This document shows, in pieces, positions 7,625-11,199 of a stretch of DNA of 11,199 nucleotides. The notes under the pieces are model-generated. The model was not told the origin of the DNA and did not search any database. It saw only the letters and a list, made by a program, of their open reading frames with translations. Both the position numbers and the translations under genes were made by a program. The stretch is from Crocinitomicaceae bacterium (GTDB lineage Bacteria > Bacteroidota > Bacteroidia > Flavobacteriales_D > Crocinitomicaceae). The DNA lies in the NCBI GenBank assembly GCA_030830385.1, contig JAURNA010000024.1, positions 1 to 11,199 of the forward strand, in the 5' to 3' direction. Numbering within the stretch: position 1 is the first letter of the stretch; each line of letters begins with the position of its first letter.

Positions 7625-10600
7625 TTAAAATTGTATTTGTAGTCCACCCATGATGGTGCGGGCCTGTGGATAAATTCCATAATCAACTCCTGCGCTCAAT
7701 ACGCTTCCTGAACCTACGTCTGGATCAAATCCTCGGTAGCGCGTCCATGTCCAGAGGTTATTGGCGGAAGCGTACAAACGAAGCGATTGAACGTTGATTT
7801 TCTTCAATATTTTCCCCGGAAATGTATACCCGAACTGAACATTTCGGATTCGCACGAACGTTCCGTCTTCCACATAGTAGTCAGAGAATACATGATTGCG
7901 TGTAGCTTCTGTTGTGAGACGAGGGTGCTCGTTTGACGTTCCGGGGCCTATCCAACGGTCGATTACATAATCAAGTTGGTTGGCATAGGGTTGCTGACGC
8001 TCGAAGTTTCGAATGATTTCGTGACCGATTGCTGAGTAGATGTTCGCCGAAAGATCGAAATTGAAATAGGTCATGTTCAGGTTGAATCCCATTGTGAAAT
8101 CTGGAATCGGAGATCCGAGGAATGTTTTGTCTGAGTCATCTGAGAAGTTGATCGTTCCGTCTCCATTCTGATCTACAAAGATGAAATCTCCGGGTTCTGC
8201 ACCTTGCTGAACAACACTGTGGTTGTCGATTTCTTGCTGTGTTTGGAAAATTCCGGCAGTCTGGTATCCGTGGAAGTATCCGATTTCGTATCCTTCTTCG
8301 AATCGCGTAGCAACGCTTCCTCCAACGCTAAAACTAGCTCCTGGTAAGAAATCAACGCCTTCCGGAACGCCTGTCACTCTGTTGGCTACCGTTGTGAAGT
8401 TGTATCCGAAGCTGGTTACAAACTTCTCAGACGGATCCGTTGTGTATCGCAATTCGAGTTCAAATCCTTTGTTCGAGACGTCTCCCGCGTTGATGATTGG
8501 CGGATAACCTCCGGGTCCGTATGAACCGAGGAGTGCACTAACTTCGGGTTGGAAGAGAAGGTCGTAGGTGTTCTTGACAAAGAAGTTTGTGTTTACATTG
8601 AATCGATTCCACAGGGTTGCATCTAAGCCGATGTTGAACTGACGCGTTGTTTCCCATTTCAAATCAGGGTTCGCCGCACGACCGATGGCAACGCCCTGTG
8701 TGATCAAATCATCGAATACATACACTCCTTCACCGTTCAAAAGAGCACGGTAAGCAAAGTTGTCGATCTGGTCGTTTCCGGAAACGCCCCAACTCACACG
8801 TAGTTTTAGGAGATCCATGAAATTAAGGTTGTAGAAGTTTTCTTCCGAAATCAACCAGGCTCCCGAAACCGTTGGGAAGAATCCCCAGCGCTTGTTCGGG
8901 CCGAATTTACTGGATCCATCTGCACGAATGATTGCGGAGACGAGGTATCGGTCATGGTATCCGTATTCTGCACGGAGGAATGACGACAACAGACGTTCTT
9001 TAAATTCCCATGAGCCTACGTTGTTCAGGTATCCACCTTCTGCAGTATTTGCCGATATATCAGCAAATTCAAGTGAATTGTTCGGAATGTTGAATGCTGT
9101 TCCGTTCAGTGATTCTCCTTTGCGCTGGAAAACGGTGATACCTGCAGTGCCTTTTACACGGTGAATGGAGTCAAACGTACGGTCATAGTTCATATAGCTT
9201 TCGAAGGTCAAATCGAGGAAAGAACTCCGCTCTTCCCAAACGGCTGCCCCGCGCTCCACAAATACACTATCTCCAATGTTGATGAGCGGAGAATCCAGAT
9301 TTTCGTTCAGTGCGGAGTTTGCAAATTTCCCGTCTCCGTACCATACGAGTGGTGAGAATACTTTGGAGTCTACCAGTGCATAATTGTAGTTGAAACGGTT
9401 GGTAAACGTAAGGTGGTCTGTGAATTCGTATACAAATTCTTCTTTCCCAACGAACTTGTCCGCCCACGCCCAGTTGTATTGGTTTTCAATCTGGGCTACC
9501 GGGTTGATGATGTCGCTGACTTCTTCAAGGTACGAGTAATTGCCATCCTGTGTGCGGATGGGCTCGTTCGGGAATGCGTTTACCGTATTGTAGAGGACAG
9601 ATCCGATTCCATTTTCCGGAAGACTGTTTCTCAAGTCGTTGGAGAACAGGAACACGGAGTTCAATTTTAGTTTGTCAGATAGGTCTGTGCTGAGGTTCAA
9701 ACGTGCATTGTATCTGGAGAAGTGTGCTTTGGGCCCGCCAACAATACCATCTTGTGTAAAGTATCCAAGACCAATGGAGTAGCGTGTACTGCTCGTTCCT
9801 CCCGTCATACTGATTTGATGACTCTGAACCGCTGCGTTCCGGAAGATTGTATCCTGCCAGTTGGTCCCAACTCCGAGAGCTGTGTTGTTGAATGGCATGG
9901 GCTGACCTCCCATGGCAAACATTTCGTTTTTCACGACAGCGTACTCTTCCGCGTTGAGGAGCTGTAATTTTTTGGATGTTTGCTGAATTCCGTAATATCC
10001 GCTGTATTCGATGCTGGGCTTCGCGTTCAGCAATCCTTTTTTCGTCTCGATGATGATGACCCCATTCGCAGCACGCACGCCATAAATACCGGCTGTGGCA
10101 TCCTTCAAAACATGGATTGATTTGATGTCAGATGGGTTCAGAGCATTCAATCCTGCCGGATCGTATACAACTCCGTCTACGAGAATCAGCGGATCGTTGT
10201 CGCCAAAGGTAGAAAGCCCACGAATCCGAATGTTGGAAGAACCTCCGGGGGAACCTGAGTTTGTGCTGATGTTCACTCCGGAAACCTGGCCCTGAAGTGC
10301 CTGGTCAACACGTGTCATGTTCATTTTTTCAATGTCCTCTCCGTCAACTTTGGATCCGGCGCCGGTACGTTCCCTTTCGGTTGAATTTCCGTATCCAACG
10401 ACAATGACGTTTTCAAGTTCATTCACTTGAGCTATCATTGTTACGTCAATTTTTGATCGGTCACTGACCAAAATTTCCTGTTTTTCGTAACCGGAAAAGA
10501 AGAAAACGAGCGTCAGCGAATCACTAGTAGGAGCGGAAATCGAATAGGCACCGTCGTCGTCGGTAAACGTACCCCGATTGCTGTTTTTAATGCTAACCTT

Positions 10601-10720
10601 TACAAAAGGCATCGCCGCTTTGTTCTCGTCGGTTACGTTTCCTTCGATTGTTATGTTTTGGGCCCTGGTCATGAAAACACAGGCAAAAACAAGCGTAATA
10701 GAGCTGATTAGTTTAAACAT
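7625..10720 (-). CDS. SusC/RagA family TonB-dependent outer-membrane transporter
   Basis: A 1031-residue beta-barrel transporter that imports oligosaccharides across the outer membrane using TonB/ExbBD energy. Signal peptide MFKLISSITLVFACVFMTRA, cleaved near residue 20. Residues about 22-97 are the carboxypeptidase-D-like regulatory domain (IEGNVTDENKAAMPFVKVSI onward). The SusC signature VIVVGYGNSTERERTGA lies at about 105-121. The plug (about 115-228) contains ALQGQVSGVNI, NIRIRGLSTFGDNDPLILVDG and the family hallmark VLKDATAGIYGVRAANGVIII. The rest is the 22-strand barrel, ending in QIQF with the terminal Phe recognised by the BAM machinery. The length fits the family and no frameshift is seen. 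It is the first gene of a four-gene operon. The regulatory domain is the plain type without an N-terminal STN domain, so no sigma/anti-sigma link is indicated. The glucan substrate is inferred from the GH16 gene at the end of the operon. Confidence 0.97.
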   Translation of the reverse strand: MFKLISSITLVFACVFMTRAQNITIEGNVTDENKAAMPFVKVSIKNSNRGTFTDDDGAYSISAPTSDSLTLVFFFSGYEKQEILVSDRSKIDVTMIAQVNELENVIVVGYGNSTERERTGAGSKVDGEDIEKMNMTRVDQALQGQVSGVNISTNSGSPGGSSNIRIRGLSTFGDNDPLILVDGVVYDPAGLNALNPSDIKSIHVLKDATAGIYGVRAANGVIIIETKKGLLNAKPSIEYSGYYGIQQTSKKLQLLNAEEYAVVKNEMFAMGGQPMPFNNTALGVGTNWQDTIFRNAAVQSHQISMTGGTSSTRYSIGLGYFTQDGIVGGPKAHFSRYNARLNLSTDLSDKLKLNSVFLFSNDLRNSLPENGIGSVLYNTVNAFPNEPIRTQDGNYSYLEEVSDIINPVAQIENQYNWAWADKFVGKEEFVYEFTDHLTFTNRFNYNYALVDSKVFSPLVWYGDGKFANSALNENLDSPLINIGDSVFVERGAAVWEERSSFLDLTFESYMNYDRTFDSIHRVKGTAGITVFQRKGESLNGTAFNIPNNSLEFADISANTAEGGYLNNVGSWEFKERLLSSFLRAEYGYHDRYLVSAIIRADGSSKFGPNKRWGFFPTVSGAWLISEENFYNLNFMDLLKLRVSWGVSGNDQIDNFAYRALLNGEGVYVFDDLITQGVAIGRAANPDLKWETTRQFNIGLDATLWNRFNVNTNFFVKNTYDLLFQPEVSALLGSYGPGGYPPIINAGDVSNKGFELELRYTTDPSEKFVTSFGYNFTTVANRVTGVPEGVDFLPGASFSVGGSVATRFEEGYEIGYFHGYQTAGIFQTQQEIDNHSVVQQGAEPGDFIFVDQNGDGTINFSDDSDKTFLGSPIPDFTMGFNLNMTYFNFDLSANIYSAIGHEIIRNFERQQPYANQLDYVIDRWIGPGTSNEHPRLTTEATRNHVFSDYYVEDGTFVRIRNVQFGYTFPGKILKKINVQSLRLYASANNLWTWTRYRGFDPDVGSGSVLSAGVDYGIYPQARTIMGGLQIQF

Positions 10721-10752
10721 AGTTTTGAGACAAGTTTAGACCGAAAAATAAG

Positions 10753-10760
10753 AAAACTTA
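10753..10760 (-). promoter_or_regulatory. Weak candidate -7 element for the SusC operon
   Basis: The minus strand reads TAAGTTTT, one mismatch from TAnnTTTG, 32 bases upstream of the susC-like ATG. A rival 7/8 match, TAAACTTG at 10731-10738, is closer to the start and would leave almost no leader. Neither has a clear TTG box about 20 bases upstream. A promoter must exist near here because the tRNA is followed by a terminator, but its exact place is not settled by sequence. Confidence 0.25.
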
Positions 10761-10784
10761 TAGTAATAACTACAATAAGGGGTT

Positions 10785-10823
10785 AAAAATTCGATGAATC
10801 CTCGATTTTTCCCATTAAAAATC
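10785..10823. repeat. Three mutually pairing segments (two alternative hairpins) upstream of the SusC operon
   Basis: The central arm tcgattttt (10802-10810) can pair with aaaaattcga (10785-10794, one bulged base, 7-base loop). Part of it, gattttt (10804-10810), can instead pair perfectly with aaaaatc (10817-10823, 6-base loop). The two hairpins exclude each other. They lie about 65-103 bases before the start codon. They may be an operator, a leader structure if transcription begins further upstream, or a by-product of high AT content. Confidence 0.35.
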
Positions 10824-11069
10824 ACCCGAAACAGAGAATTTTAACCAAACAACAAAGGTTTTGTGAATATCTTTTGGAAAGGATGGTTAAAAAGCGATCC
10901 CGACAAAAACCTGCGGACCAAAATTTGAAACCGATTTAGGATTCTTTTTGTTCAGGTTAATCCACATTGATGCATGATTTTTTCAGGTTCACAGAACGAT
11001 GTACCGATCCGAAAAATGCTTCCTCTCACCCCAAAAGTCAGTGGCTGACTGTTGAGTTCTGGTCAGATG

Positions 11070-11099
11070 AAAAAAGCTCCACATTTCTGTGAAGCTTTT
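11070..11099 (-). terminator. Rho-independent terminator after tRNA-Gln, roughly bidirectional
   Basis: Read on the minus strand just after the tRNA, AAAAGCTTCACA pairs with TGTGGAGCTTTT (12 pairs including one G-T) around a GAAA tetraloop, followed by a run of six T in total. Because the stem has an A-tract before it and a T-tract after it, it would also act on the other strand, though with a shorter T run. It ends the tRNA transcript and isolates it from the glucan operon. Confidence 0.85.
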
Positions 11100-11100
11100 G

Positions 11101-11173
11101 TTGGCCCACTAGGGCTCGAACCTAGACTCTTCTGAACCAAAATCAGACGTGTTGCCAGTTACACCATGGGCCA
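11101..11173 (-). tRNA. trnQ: tRNA-Gln (anticodon UUG)
   Basis: A full 73-base cloverleaf can be folded by hand. The acceptor stem is TGGCCCA/TGGGCCA (7 pairs), starting with the U1-A72 pair usual for tRNA-Gln. The D arm is GTG/CAC. The anticodon stem is TCTGA/TCAGA with loop TTTTGGT, giving anticodon TTG. The T arm is CTAGG/CCTAG with loop TTCGAGC. The discriminator base is A. The 3' CCA is not encoded (CAAAAG follows), so it would be added by nucleotidyltransferase, as is common in Bacteroidota. It reads CAA and, by wobble, CAG codons. A terminator begins within two bases of its end. Only 26 bases upstream are in the window, so I cannot say whether it belongs to a tRNA cluster. Confidence 0.97.
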
Positions 11174-11199
11174 GTTTCCAAACTCACCAAATCGTTGCA

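Larger units (their letters stand above)
10721..11069. other. AT-rich non-coding region upstream of the SusCD operon
   Basis: About 350 bases between the susC-like start and the terminator below the tRNA gene. I see no ORF with coding character on either strand. The half next to susC (to about 10860) is very AT-rich and holds the weak promoter candidate and the competing inverted repeats listed separately. The distal half holds two copies of ttcaggtt (10951-10958 and 10982-10989), 31 bases apart, in the same orientation; this could be a regulator site or chance. No RBS of Shine-Dalgarno type precedes the susC-like ATG. Confidence 0.6.

Noticed and set aside
10721..11069. Possible small gene, riboswitch or ncRNA in the operon upstream region
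   Set aside because: No frame shows coding character and no known riboswitch core could be recognised by eye; only weak inverted and direct repeats are supportable.

Overview
The window looks like chromosomal DNA from a member of the Bacteroidota, most likely a Flavobacteriales-type marine or freshwater bacterium. The reasons are a SusC/SusD pair, several lipoproteins with Cys-Lys-Lys after the lipobox, PKD-like domains, a modular secreted protease with Bacteroidota-style repeats, weak Shine-Dalgarno signals and a TAnnTTTG-type promoter element. Genus cannot be read from the sequence. All supported genes lie on the minus strand, so the biological order runs from right to left.

Right edge (11173 to 10721): a tRNA-Gln(UUG) gene followed directly by a strong, roughly symmetrical hairpin terminator. 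About 350 bases of AT-rich non-coding DNA come next, forming the upstream region of the operon.

Centre (10720 to 3679): four genes separated by 3, 11 and 2 bases, so almost certainly one transcription unit. They are a SusC-type TonB-dependent transporter, a SusD-type glycan-binding lipoprotein, a PKD-containing lipoprotein with a C-terminal CBM-like domain (probable surface glycan-binding protein), and a GH16 endo-beta-glucanase lipoprotein with an N-terminal PKD-like domain. This is the layout of a polysaccharide utilization locus for a soluble beta-glucan; laminarin (beta-1,3-glucan) is the best guess. In the expected model the GH16 enzyme cuts the glucan at the cell surface, the two binding lipoproteins capture it, and SusC/SusD import the oligosaccharides. 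No regulator and no exo-acting glycosidase are encoded in the window.

Left (3550 to 1): after a 128-base gap with a candidate promoter comes a very large secreted metzincin metalloprotease, open to the window edge (at least 1183 residues). It has a signal peptide, propeptide, reprolysin-like catalytic domain with HEMGHQFGANH, Ig/FN3-like domains, a P (Homo B) domain and the first two units of a 51-residue tandem repeat. A type IX secretion sorting domain would be expected beyond the edge but is not seen. This gene is probably independent of the glucan operon.

I found no mobile element, CRISPR array or convincing new system. The points most worth a second look are the compact self-contained glucan operon, the unassigned middle domain of the PKD protein, the near-identical protease repeats and a small set of competing hairpins upstream of susC.
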